Assembly: GCF_029227915.1 (NCBI RefSeq)
Contig: NC_079877.1
Span: forward strand, 11,283,351 to 11,347,350
Direction: 5' to 3'
Source of the DNA: Hydractinia symbiolongicarpus
Taxonomy: Eukaryota; Cnidaria; Hydrozoa; Anthoathecata; Hydractiniidae
DNA length: 64,000 nt
Position 1 is the stretch's first letter; each line of letters opens with the position of its first letter. The notes below the pieces were generated by a model that was not told the DNA's origin, made no database searches, and saw only the letters and a list, made by a program, of their open reading frames with translations. The translations under genes were made by a program, and so were the position numbers. Below, one piece after another: positions 49,042 through 60,200 of the stretch.

Positions 49042-52000
49042 ATGGCAGACCGAAAGATGGCATTAATGAAGGGAGAAATAAGGGAACCACTCTCTCCAAT
49101 ATCTGCAAACAAAGCAACAGCACGAACACCACATAAAAGAACAGCTTCTAGGAATGCAACTGCAAGAACCCCTGGCAACAAAACACCAAATATCAAGAAG
49201 AATGGTGCTGGCACAGAAGGTTCTATGTATGATAGATTCATACCCAATCGTTCTCTAATGAATGTTCAAGTAAGTTCTTTTGTCCTTCTTTTTCCCCAAA
49301 CAGAAGCACTTTGTGTGAAATATTTAAAATAAAACCGAAAGGAATCTAAAAGTTTATGAAAAATTATTTTCTTCATATATTTTGATAATTTACCAAAGCA
49401 TTTTTCCGATTAGGCCATTTATGTCCTATTCCCTTGGCTTCAGTAGCATTAGTAAAACTGGGTGTGAAATTAAATCTACTTTTTGCGCAGTCTTTTTCTT
49501 CTGCTTGTAAAGGCTGAAATATACTATCATTTTTCATTGATCATTTTTCAATGATACATTCCAATGACATTAAATATGACAAATTTTGGCGCGAATACAC
49601 TATTATTAAAAACATGAAACTTAGCATGTTTTCTTAGCAACATGAACTCTAAAGAAGAAATGGCAGCTGCTGTTGTTATTTATATTTTTAAAAAAGATAA
49701 GAGAAAGCAAAGAAATGTATTGGTGAGGCCGTGATTAAATAGGCGAACTGAACTTGGCATCTACAATATTCTTATGTATGAACTCAGAGTATACGCGATT
49801 TTCAAGAATGCCACCGAATATTTTTGATGAGCTCCTTAATCTTATAGAATTGCGTCTCTATTCTCGGGTGAATTATCTTGTTCAAATATTTGTTTTCAAA
49901 AATGTTTACGCCTAAGACTATATCGTGTGCAACAAGCACGTGTGTGAAAACAATGGATTCGATTTAAAACAATAGAAAAAATGTCATTAAAAAATTAAAA
50001 GTTGAACATGTTCAACTTTTAATTTTTAAGAAAAAGAAAGTTAAAAAACAAAAGAAAGTTAAAATTGTGAATTCCATTTCTTCATCAATCATTTATTTCA
50101 CCTATTTACATAATTGTTGTGCAACAAAATAAGCATCATGAAGAAATCATGACAAGTGGCCTACAATGCTCCCAGACTACAATTGCGAAGAGGGTTTTTT
50201 TTCTACAGTCAGCAAATTTTTAGCAAACTGACTTTATATTTCTAATTCGCAGGGACTAATACAGGTCAATTCAGACATTGTTATACCAATTTTGGGGACA
50301 TCCAATTTGGACACCCAAAATAGAAAAATAAAAACTGCATTACTACTTGTAATGATAGATGGGAAAAAATGTGGTGGTAACAGTTCTAGATTTTGTAGGT
50401 TCTCTTTAAAATATTAACTGTTTGATACAAACAAATTGAGTTTCTCTTTTCCTGAAAGGGTTGAAAGAGAATTTAAGGGATTACTGATGCCCAAAGTAAT
50501 TTCCTGGATTAACCCATGATTTGGACCCTGTGAATAGTCAGAAAAGGATCAGTGAACATTACAGAGGCTTGGAATAATGCTGTTTGGGAAAATTTGGAAG
50601 GGTTTGGATAGCATGAAAATACCCATCAGAATCATTTCAAGGTTTTGTATCAAAAAACACTTGTTGTTACCACAAGGCTTAAAGAACAATGCTTTAAATG
50701 GCCTAGGAAAATTAGTTGGAAAATTTTTATATAAATGCTTTTAATAATTGCTGAAAGCAAGAGAAACATTACATAAATCATGTTCCATAAATAATAATAA
50801 AATATGTTATATCACAAGCAAGTTTTAACTTGAAGATTTTTCTACATGCTAAGCTCGAAAATATATTGCAAGACAAAACATTTTTTAATGGACAATGCCC
50901 AGTATCTGGTGGTTATTTCAATCTCTGACACCTTTAAAAGAAAGAAATTTTGTATCTTAATCTAAGAATTGTTTAGGACATCATTTGGAAGAAATTTTGG
51001 CAAGAATGCACTGATATACTTACCCTCACAAGTCAATTGTGACTTTCAGTATATTTAGTCATCATCATCATCATTCTCGGCTTAACGTCCGTTTTCCATG
51101 CTAGCATGGTTTGGACGGAGTATATTAATGACCCTCTTCCAATCTGATCTAGACTGTGTTAGATCTAAACTTCCTCTGTATCAAGTCTGTCCTTATAACC
51201 TCCTGCCAAGTCTTTCTCAGTCTGCCTCTGGGCTTTGCCCCAGGAACTATTAAGTCTCTACACTTTGTTACCCAATTATCCTCCATTCTTTCCAAGTGCC
51301 CCAGCCAATTCAATCTTCTTATCTGGATAACATCTTTAATTCTACGGAGACTTAGCCTCCTTCTTAGCTCATCTGAACTCTTTCTGTCTCTCAGACTGGC
51401 GTTACACATCCACCTAACCATTCTCATATCATTCCTTTCTAAACGGTCAAGATCTTCCTGCTTCACTGCCCATGTCTCACTACGTACAACATAACACTTC
51501 TTACACAGGCCTCATACAACCTACCTTTTACCTCAATTGACAGGACTCTGCTAGTCAACAAAGGAAGTAATCTCTGAACTTTTTCCAAGCAGAACCTATC
51601 CTGCAAGTAACACTTCTTCCAACACCCCCTTCACTGCCCAACATATCACCTAAGTAACAGAATTTTGATATAATGATCATCAAAAATAGGGTGCCATTAG
51701 GCAAATGTTTTTAAAGATTTGATCAGGTGTAATGGATATCTTTGGCAAGTAATTATTTTGAAAAAAAAACACAATTCCTTGGAAACTTTAATGGAGACAC
51801 ACGAGTGAGAAAGTATGCTCATTTGAAATTAATTGTTGATGCGAAAATGCGAAAATCTCTTATGGTGTTTTATAAAATATATATTTTTTGTTCTGAGCAT
51901 TTCTCTGAATCTTAAATAAATTAATTTCGGTGTAGTGGATACAATCAGAATAAATGCTTATGACAACAAAATAGTGGCTTTTAGTTAGCCCATAGCTGGA

Positions 52001-55000
52001 ATTCCCCAGAGATTAAGGGCTGCTGTGTAACTATTCTTTTACTAGATAATTTTTATATAGCAAAGTCATCACTTGCTTCTTAAACCTGAAAAGGATGAAA
52101 ATGAATCAAGCGGTGAAGAGGAATATTCTGAGCGCATGAAACAAAATCTTAATGGCGACGCTGATCAGCTTGGATCCAGAATTTTACAAATGAAAATAAA
52201 AGCTCCTCAAAACAAAGAAGGTATGTACAGTTCCATAACACAAAGATAACAAATCAAATCTTAGAAAGTGTAGAGTGTATGTAGCACTCAATAATTTAAA
52301 TTATTGCAATGCCAAATAACTTGGAACCAAGGTGGTGACGTCACTCATTTTACACAGCATAGGTAACTAGGGACAATCTTGGTAAGTGGATTTTTCCCTG
52401 GGCTTTATGGACTAGTATAATAATATTACTGACAAAATTTTTGTACGTTTGTCTCATCTGTGTAACAGGAGAAGTTGCGATGAAGATGTTATACACCAAA
52501 AGTAGACCCACACCATTAAAATTTAAATCCACTCGACATATTCCTTCAGTACCTGACAAAATTTTGGATGCTCCTGAAATCGTTGATGATTATTGTAAGT
52601 TTGCTTACTTCGTGTATATACATACATCTGATTTTTTATAGAAAATCCTGAAAATTTTAACAAAAAAGTACTTAAAAAGTTTTAGAATTCTGAAATTTAG
52701 AATTGAAATTTAGAAATTTAGGTTGGTTGTTTTTTCGTAGAATCTCTTAGAATACGAAACAATTTTATCTTGGTAAATTGCAAAACTTCTTTGGTCACCA
52801 TGAATATTTAACTTTTTTTATACTTCTTTTTCTTTAATTTTTTTATTCTGTTTTTTAGATTTAAACTTGTTGCATTGGGGTAACAACGGTTTAATTGCTG
52901 TCCCTTTATATAATGCAATCTATTTATGGAATTCGGAAAGTGGTGCTGTTGATGAGTTGTTTGGAGATAATCCAATAACTGATGATAATTTAGTTATCAC
53001 AAGTGTCCGCTGGATTGGAGATGGTGCAATTCTAGCTGTTGGACTCTCAAATGGAGTTATTGAAGTAAACCTTTTTTTTTCACTCCTTAGATCTTTGTTG
53101 AGAGTCATAGACCAGAAAAGGAAGTTTTGTCACTGATGTCAAAGTAGTGAAAAGTGTGAACATAAAGTGTAAATCTAATAATGTGAAAGTGTAAGGTGTC
53201 ATCCTGCCTGTAAAGGGTCCTTGCGTGTTCACAATTACAATTTGTGTGAACAGGATAACAACCTAAGCTATACCAGCACTGACATAGGGAAATGACGTAA
53301 ATTTCAAATTTAACATTAAAATGGCTTTTTTCTAATATTTAAAACATTGATTCTATTAATAAGTGCATACCAGGGGGCCGAAAATATTTATTTTCTTTTT
53401 TGACTTTTTATTATTAGTTGTGGGATGCAGAATCATGTAAGAGGGTTCGCGCAATGACTGGTCATGCATCTAGAGTTGGTTGCTTGGATTGGAACGAACA
53501 TCTTCTCACAAGGTTTGATCATTTTGAGACAATAAGCTGTACTTTTCTTTCTCAAAGTTTTACATACCTGTGATGTTAACGCAGAAGCTCAAGGGACTTA
53601 CAAATAAAACAGTATAATAACGCAAATCAAATAACAAATAAAAGTTAGTTGTTTACAGAAACAAAGTCTATAAATATGGGCTGACATAGTAGAATCGGTA
53701 CAATTCACGTTAAGTTAACCGTATCAGGTCGATACTAATTTTTTGTGCGTAATCAAACAGGCGAAAAAGAATATTAAATACAGCTTTGCATTGCCTATTA
53801 GTTAAATATGTTGTTAAACTTTAAATTAACTAATAACTTATAATATATAAGGAGAATTTAATTTTTCGCCTTCCTGGAATAATAAATTCCATCAATTCGA
53901 AAGCCATAATCTCTTTTTTTCTAGTGGGGCAAGATCAGGTGCCATATTTAATCATGACGTCAGAGTAGCGGAACATCATGTTTCATCGTTTCTTCACCAC
54001 TCACAAGAGGTCTGTGGTTTAGAATGGGCACCTAATGGCAAATTACTAGCCAGTGGTGGCAACGATAATATCTTGAACATTTGGGATATAGCTTCCACAG
54101 AAACATCTTCTGCACAGCGACCATATGAAGTCACAACACCGATGCATTCCTTATGTGAACATATGGCTGCAGTTAAGGTAACGGAACAGATGCGTTGGTT
54201 ATCAATTTGTAGTTGTTTTTTTTACTTAAGTGCCTTATTTCAGAGCGTGATATTATAAGAAAAATTAAAAATTCATGTCTGTGGTAAATAGGTATGCTTT
54301 AAAAAAATAAATGTAATAAAATTCGGACCACTGGTTCGGTGTTAAAGCTCTCACCCTAGCGGAGGAAACATTATTTTTATAGCCTTGAGCATGTTGCTTT
54401 TATTTGCATTTTAACCTTTTTTTGTTTTGTTTTAAAAAACATGGAATAAACCTTAAGATACCACGGTTCATTGCACGATTTGTTTAAGCTTGTTGCTGAG
54501 AAATAAAGAAGGAATGCTTGGTTCATTAAGCCGTTCTCTTCACAAATAAATACTGACCTGCATAACGGTAATTAGAAACGTTCTAACTTGTTTTATTTCT
54601 TTAGGCCGTCGCTTGGTGTCCATGGCAGCGGAACATCCTCGCATCTGGTGGAGGTACACTAGATCGACATGTACGAATTTGGAACGCTGGGACTGGAGCG
54701 TGTCTTCAAAGCCATGACACTATGTCTCAGGTATATAAGTTACTGACAAGGATGCATTTGTTTGTCATTGCTAAACGGTTTCCACTTAAATTTTCAGAAG
54801 AGGATAACACCTTACAGCCGATTGGCAGGACATTTGTCGCTTTTACTCAACGGCACAAAGAAAATTTTTTGTATGTCTAAAAGAAAGCATTATTAAGATG
54901 CAATTTGAATAAATTGTATTGGGAAATAATTTGTAGAAAATTTGTAGAAATACAAATTCGCCTTGATACTCCCTCGTATCTGTGTATTTAGGAACTTTAA

Positions 55001-56058
55001 TGTATGACTTGCATCTGTGTATTTAGGAACTTTAATGTATAACAAAAGAACCCTGAAAAAGAAAAAGATGATCAAAGTGTTTAAAAAAACGATTTTTACG
55101 ATACTCTGAGACCATATCTATAGTTTTTGATTGCCAACTGCTCAGCTGTGTTTATTTTATTAGTTGATCCGTTTTGATCTGCTGTCTAATGTGATATGAC
55201 TTTCCTTAGGTGTCTGGAATTTTATGGTCTGGCACATATAAGGAAATTCTTTGCTCCCATGGGAGTCAAATGACTATTTGGAAGTACCCTAGTATGGTTC
55301 GAGAAACAGAATTGACAGGTTTGTAATTTGTTTTATTCTATTGCTACCGCTGTGTCTGATGTGGCAGTGTAGTTTTGATTATACCTTATCGATTATACCT
55401 TATTGGTCCTAAGTTCGTTGACCCTCACTGACAAGTTTGGTTAAGGGACGAAAATTAATTTTCTCAAATTTTATTTTACTTGGTTTCATTAGTCTCGAAA
55501 TTGCGAATATTTCAAATTCCGTTTATCAGTTTCACCACTCGTCAGAAATAGCATTTTCTTTGATGTGTTAAAGAATTTCAAGAATTTCAGATTTATATGG
55601 CCAATCAGAACTTTTTTTATTTCAATCTATTGACTAAATTTCAGTTTTTAAAAGAATCATCATTAATATTTTACCACCTGTTCTATCAATGTGTTTTTAT
55701 CATATTTACAATTTTAGGGAAAACAAGGTGTTCCGATAGCATATCTGTACTGACAAAATAGCTAATAAATAGGGAAAATGTCAAATGTTAGTTCAAAAAA
55801 TTCCAGGAATGCTTGGAAAATAAGGAAAGAACACCATTTACAGATGTCAAATATTTTTTGCAAACACAATATTTTTTAGGACACACCGGTCGCATATTGA
55901 ATGTGACAATGTCACCAAATGGTCACCTCGTCGCGTCTGCAGGAGCTGATGAAACTTTACGTCTATGGAGATGTTTTGAGCCTGATCAAAAGAAGACACG
56001 ACCCACCAAAAAAGCAGCTGATCGACCTAACATTAGCTCAATGCATAGCATTAGATAA
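49042..56058 (+). CDS. CDC20: CDC20, APC/C activator
   Basis: Activator and substrate receptor of the anaphase-promoting complex, and target of the spindle checkpoint. Exons: 49042-49269, 52061-52220, 52469-52594, 52859-53064, 53418-53512, 53925-54177, 54605-54730, 55210-55318, 55880-56058. Phases agree and give 493 aa (human 499). The C-box 'DRFIPNRS' is at 64-71, a Mad2-interaction-like '[15 protein letters not shown]' follows, and the WD40 propeller starts near '[19 protein letters not shown]'. Propeller hallmarks: '[11 protein letters not shown]', '[20 protein letters not shown]', '[20 protein letters not shown]', '[15 protein letters not shown]'. The C-terminal Ile-Arg tail, which docks on the APC/C, is intact. 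The phrase around 'DAPEI' and the separate C-box fit CDC20 better than the paralogue FZR1/CDH1. Confidence 0.94.
49990..50027. repeat. 38-bp perfect palindrome
   Basis: In CDC20 intron 1. The centre is GTTGAACATGTTCAAC with perfectly complementary A/T-rich flanks on both sides and no spacer. Can extrude as a cruciform; no known binding site is asserted. Confidence 0.9.
51057..51640 (-). mobile_element. LINE copy with full 3' end
   Basis: Same family as 10284-10828; the minus-strand frame 51149-51466 gives '[20 protein letters not shown]' and '[10 protein letters not shown]', with small indels upstream. The 3' end has a palindromic hairpin (CCATGCTAGCATGG inside GTCC...GGAC) and a CAT/ATG triplet tail at 51060-51072. 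5'-truncated in CDC20 intron 1, antisense to the gene. Confidence 0.8.
52310..52415 (+). mobile_element. short Helitron-like 3' end
   Basis: In CDC20 intron 2. Begins with 'ccaaataacttgg.aacra.gtggtg.cgtca' as at 60812 and ends 'gtggatttttccctgggctttatgga', then CTAG before T. It is a shortened relative of the 60.8-61.3 kb element, with the same CTAG terminus. Confidence 0.55.
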
Positions 56059-57047
56059 TAAACTTTCCAACTTCGTTTCTTTGTGATACAAACAGCAGAT
56101 TTACTGTCTTGAGTATAAATTTGAACATCCGTGTACCGTAAAAATTAACTCGTCCAGTTTGTGTGTTATTCGTATATTATACTTGTAAATACAATTAATT
56201 TTTTAAAAATAATCGTTTTGCGAAATATTTCTTATTTTTTTATTTTTAGCTATTTCCGAACATAAGGTCTCGAATACCATAGAAAGACAACATGCCCGCC
56301 ATGAAAATCCTGTAAATTTTGTTTCTATTAAAAAATCCTGCAAAAATCTTGTCGTTAAGTAATTTCACTCCGAGTCACTCTTGTAAAGAAGATATATAAC
56401 AAAAAATCTTTGTTTTAACGGATAAGTATCGTGCCATAACCAAGAACTTGTAGATGAGTTGCATGTGTTTACAAAGTTCCATATGTGCTCGCGCATCCTG
56501 GTAGGAAAGAAAAGAAGGACCGCATAGGTCAAATATTGACTATTTATGTTAGTTTATAAATTTTCAGGAAAACAATATTAAACATGCATTTGAATTATGT
56601 TTTTCTCAACTTTTATTTGTTTAAGAGCAGACTCAGATAGACCAGTATAATAAATGTATTCACAAACAATTGCTATTCAAACGTGGACAGACATTGCGTC
56701 TAGCCAAGTTATTGTAACAAAAAACGCTACAGGACCTGGGATCGAGGTTGAATACTCACATGAACTTATTTTCTCGGAAATTTATTTTTGCAGCGATAGC
56801 ATTTAAATGTTTTACAACTTTCAATGGTTAAAAGGATCAGTGTATAAGCATTTCCGCGTAACCTAAATTTCAGGTTTGGGCCCAAATCCGCGAAAATTAA
56901 CTCCATAATCTATTCGCTGCCTTAAAGGATTAATCAAAGAGTTGTTAAGTAAATCAGTAATGTTATTTGCATGAAAAGCATTCCGCTTAATAAATTAAGA
57001 TTAAAAAAATATTCAAGTACAATTACTGTATTAAAATTTGTACAAAG
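56059..57047. other. CDC20 downstream spacer
   Basis: AT-rich region between convergent genes; must hold the CDC20 3'UTR. No exon or RNA gene recognised. Confidence 0.5.
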
Positions 57048-57232
57048 TACCGCAAATGCTCCTGTAAAACGCCTCCTAAGATATTGAAGCAGTTAATAAA
57101 CGCCACCTTCATCGGTCAAAATAGGGCGTTTATTAGAGTTGTCTTCATTCAATCAATTTGCAGAACGCCCAGTCCTGAAAATCTCAAAATTTAAATGCTC
57201 GCCTTGGGGCGTTTAGTGAAGGATTTGCGGTA
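57048..57232. mobile_element. 185 bp MITE with TA ends
   Basis: Left TACCGCAAATGCTCCTGTAA, right end reverse-complemented TACCGCAAATCCTTCACTAA. Both then contain AAACGCC, and the interior holds further GGGCGTTTA/TAAACGCC pairs. TA edges suggest a Tc1/mariner-type source. It ends 7 bp from the lipoxygenase stop codon, so it probably lies in that gene's 3'UTR. Confidence 0.7.
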
Positions 57233-57239
57233 ATTGTTA

Positions 57240-60200
57240 TTAGATGTGAACACTGTTTGTCAACCATCTAGGTTCCAGATATTCCAATCCTAAAAAGCCA
57301 TTTGCTTTTCGTTTTTCGTTTCGGCGTTGCAATTTCCTTTGGATACACGAATTAAATCGATCGTGTGTTTTTTTGACAAGATTTCGAAGCTTTCGATCTT
57401 TGACTTTATCATAATAATCCATGATACGGTTGGCACGGAAATAACTCAACGTGCCTCCAAAATTCGTCGCACCCTAAGAGGAAATTTTTTAATAAGAAAC
57501 ATTTTCAAAACAAATAATGAAGCTGAGAATGGTTAAAAAACAATATCAAAAGCTAAAACGGTACTAATGTTGTTTCTTTTTCTTAGAAAACATATAAATG
57601 CAGGTAAATACATCTCGAGCAGGAATATGTCATCCAGAGTAAATTTGTGAAGCTTGTACTTGTATTTGTAATGTACTGTAAAAATGTAAGAATAAAGGAA
57701 GAATATATTTTAGGTTAAACATATCTCGAACATATGTAGCCAAGTTTCCAGTTTCTTTTTAAAAAGCGTGCAACTTAATTGCAAACTTGAACGCACTTCA
57801 GTGTACTTGTGTCTCACTTTTATCAATGCAAGTTTAAAATAACCTGCTTACCACTGTGACTTTTCCATCCGGCAAGAAATGTGCATAACTTTCGGCGGCG
57901 TCGGGAGCTGTGTCCTTATACAGCTTCACTGGGATCATTGGCATGAAAACAGGTGACAACGCATAGTTGGCTGAGACATGGATGATATTGTACCATAAGA
58001 ATCTTGTAATAAACTGTGAAAGTTCAGCCCGTGAAAGGAATGAAGCTGGAAATCCAGTGAACTACAATAGATATTGTTGTGTTTAACAAATGGATGTTTA
58101 CCTTAAAGACATTACTTTTCCAGGGAATGAATTCTTAAACTTAATATTAGGATTAAAAGTTAGTAATGATGCATTTTCGTCTGAATCAGTTCTTGCCAAA
58201 ATTAATCCGATGCATGTAATATGGGTAAAAAAAGGAGGACTAACTTTTCCTTTGCCGCCATTTGTTCCTGTGCCATCAGCGGAAACTTCATTCGCGAAAC
58301 TTTGCAACTCTGTGTCCCCTGCCACATCACCATCCTGCTCGTAGTACCTACAGTTAAAAAACAACTCGCTCAAAATGTGACTCGTAGTCTGGTGGTAGAG
58401 CGTTCGGTTCCAGTGCAGGAGGTGTTTGGTTGAAACCCCGGCAGAGTCACGCAAAACGTTATAAAAGTGTGATTCTATTCTTTCTGCTTAGCGCTTATCG
58501 TGAGAGTAGGAGTGATATCTTAGGCAGTTGTATAGATGAGCGCTTTCTGTTGTCTCACGAATTTCGTGGCTCAAATAGGAGCTTTAAATGCACTATAGAC
58601 TCCTTTCGCAGGACCCTCGTTGATAACAGTACCGATAAGAACTGAAGAGGCTATCCTGGGTAAACAATCTATATATTAATGCGCCTTATGTGTGTATGCG
58701 CACAGTAGGTCATGGCTCACTTTCTTACGACTTTTCCATTTGCTCTCCTCTCTCCTAAGGCGTCGCGTGACGCTAAAATTTACTAAATAAAAGATAAAGT
58801 CGCAAAACCAGGGTTTATTTGCCGTTCCGTTTTGTCAAAATAATTTTGGTTTTACCCCCGATTTAGCATCCGCATGCCGTATCTCAAGGAAACAAGTTGT
58901 TTATCAACTGAAAAAAGAAAGCTGAAGCGAAAAAGGCTGTCTCTTTTTCCAACTAATCCTGAAAAAAGTTATTTTAAACAAGGCATGCCAATACTTACTC
59001 ATCATAAGGTTACCTTAAAGCTTACTTGTTCTCCGAGGTTGGATCTTTTTATAAAAAAACTATCGCATTCGGATATTAATGGTTTGAATTTAAAGGGTAA
59101 AAAACGAAGTTAATGTTGCTCACAAATACTTTTTAGAAAGCAGAAAAACGTACGATGATATAATGTCACAAAGAGAACTGATTGGAAAGGTATTACACAA
59201 TTGTGTACACTTTTAATTCGTTCTCATTGGGATGAAGCGAAGTTCAGTAATCGAAGTAAAAACCGATTGGACTTTAATTCAGAGAACGCTAGCTAGCGAC
59301 CTACTGAGAAAGCTAACAAAAAGTAGGTGTGTTGTTTAGAATATCTAGTACAAAAATGAATTTATGTGTATAACGATTTTTTAGCTGTTTTAACTTTCAA
59401 AGCTAAACTTTTCCTTAAATATCAAGTTTTTTGTTGTGTTTTGATTCTAAACATATTTTCTTTAAGCACTTTTCTTAAAAAGTGTACCGAAAAATGGGTC
59501 AGAAGTTAGGAATATCCTAAGAATATGTCCAACCTCGATTGTTTGTTCTAAGTATAAAAAAGAATTTGCCAATACCTAAAGCAACTTATAGCAGGCGCAT
59601 TATATATTTTCAGGCCATTGCCATGCTAAGAACATATTAAGAATAACGAGGATTGTATTTGTCAAGGAAGTTAAGAACATTGAGGCTGAAACAAAAAAGC
59701 ACTATTCTTATAAAATACAGCGTGTATATCTTTGAGAAAAATTTATATAAACTGTAAAAAGTAATATTTCCTTTGTTACTGTTTTTAACACTACGGAGTG
59801 GGTGATTCAGTGTTGATGTCGTTATAATAAACCCTAATGTAAACAAACTTCAATCAATGTTTACATCTGTTACGTTACGATCTTTTGAAATATATTAGAT
59901 TCTGCAATTCGAAAACGCCGCATTGCTATCATGCACGGCGGCTGAAAGGCAAACCGTTCTTTTAATATTTTGAATTTAAATATTACATTATTATTATTGT
60001 TATTATTCCGAATATTTGTACAGGATATAGCCACTTCAGTGTTTGAAACACTGTTATCAATGTGGGTCCTGTGTTCGGGATGTATACATTAAGTATACAC
60101 CGGTATTACCTACCCAATTTTCCCTCACATGGCATGGGTTGACCCGTAGCTGTAGTAAAGGCATGCCCGCGCTGTGGCAGTAGATGTACAATGTACCGAA

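Noticed and set aside
51156-51494. 112-codon plus-strand frame, Leu/Ser-rich
   Set aside because: Antisense shadow of the LINE reverse transcriptase C-terminus read on the minus strand.
58348-58454. Upstream extension of the lipoxygenase exon beyond the TGTAG acceptor
   Set aside because: The residues before 58347 match no lipoxygenase, whereas the previous exon joins here in phase at 'ETYYEQ'.
58874-59113. 79-codon Lys-rich plus-strand frame
   Set aside because: Lies in a lipoxygenase intron with no splice partners, family motif or repeat support; chance frame is likeliest, though an exonised repeat cannot be excluded.
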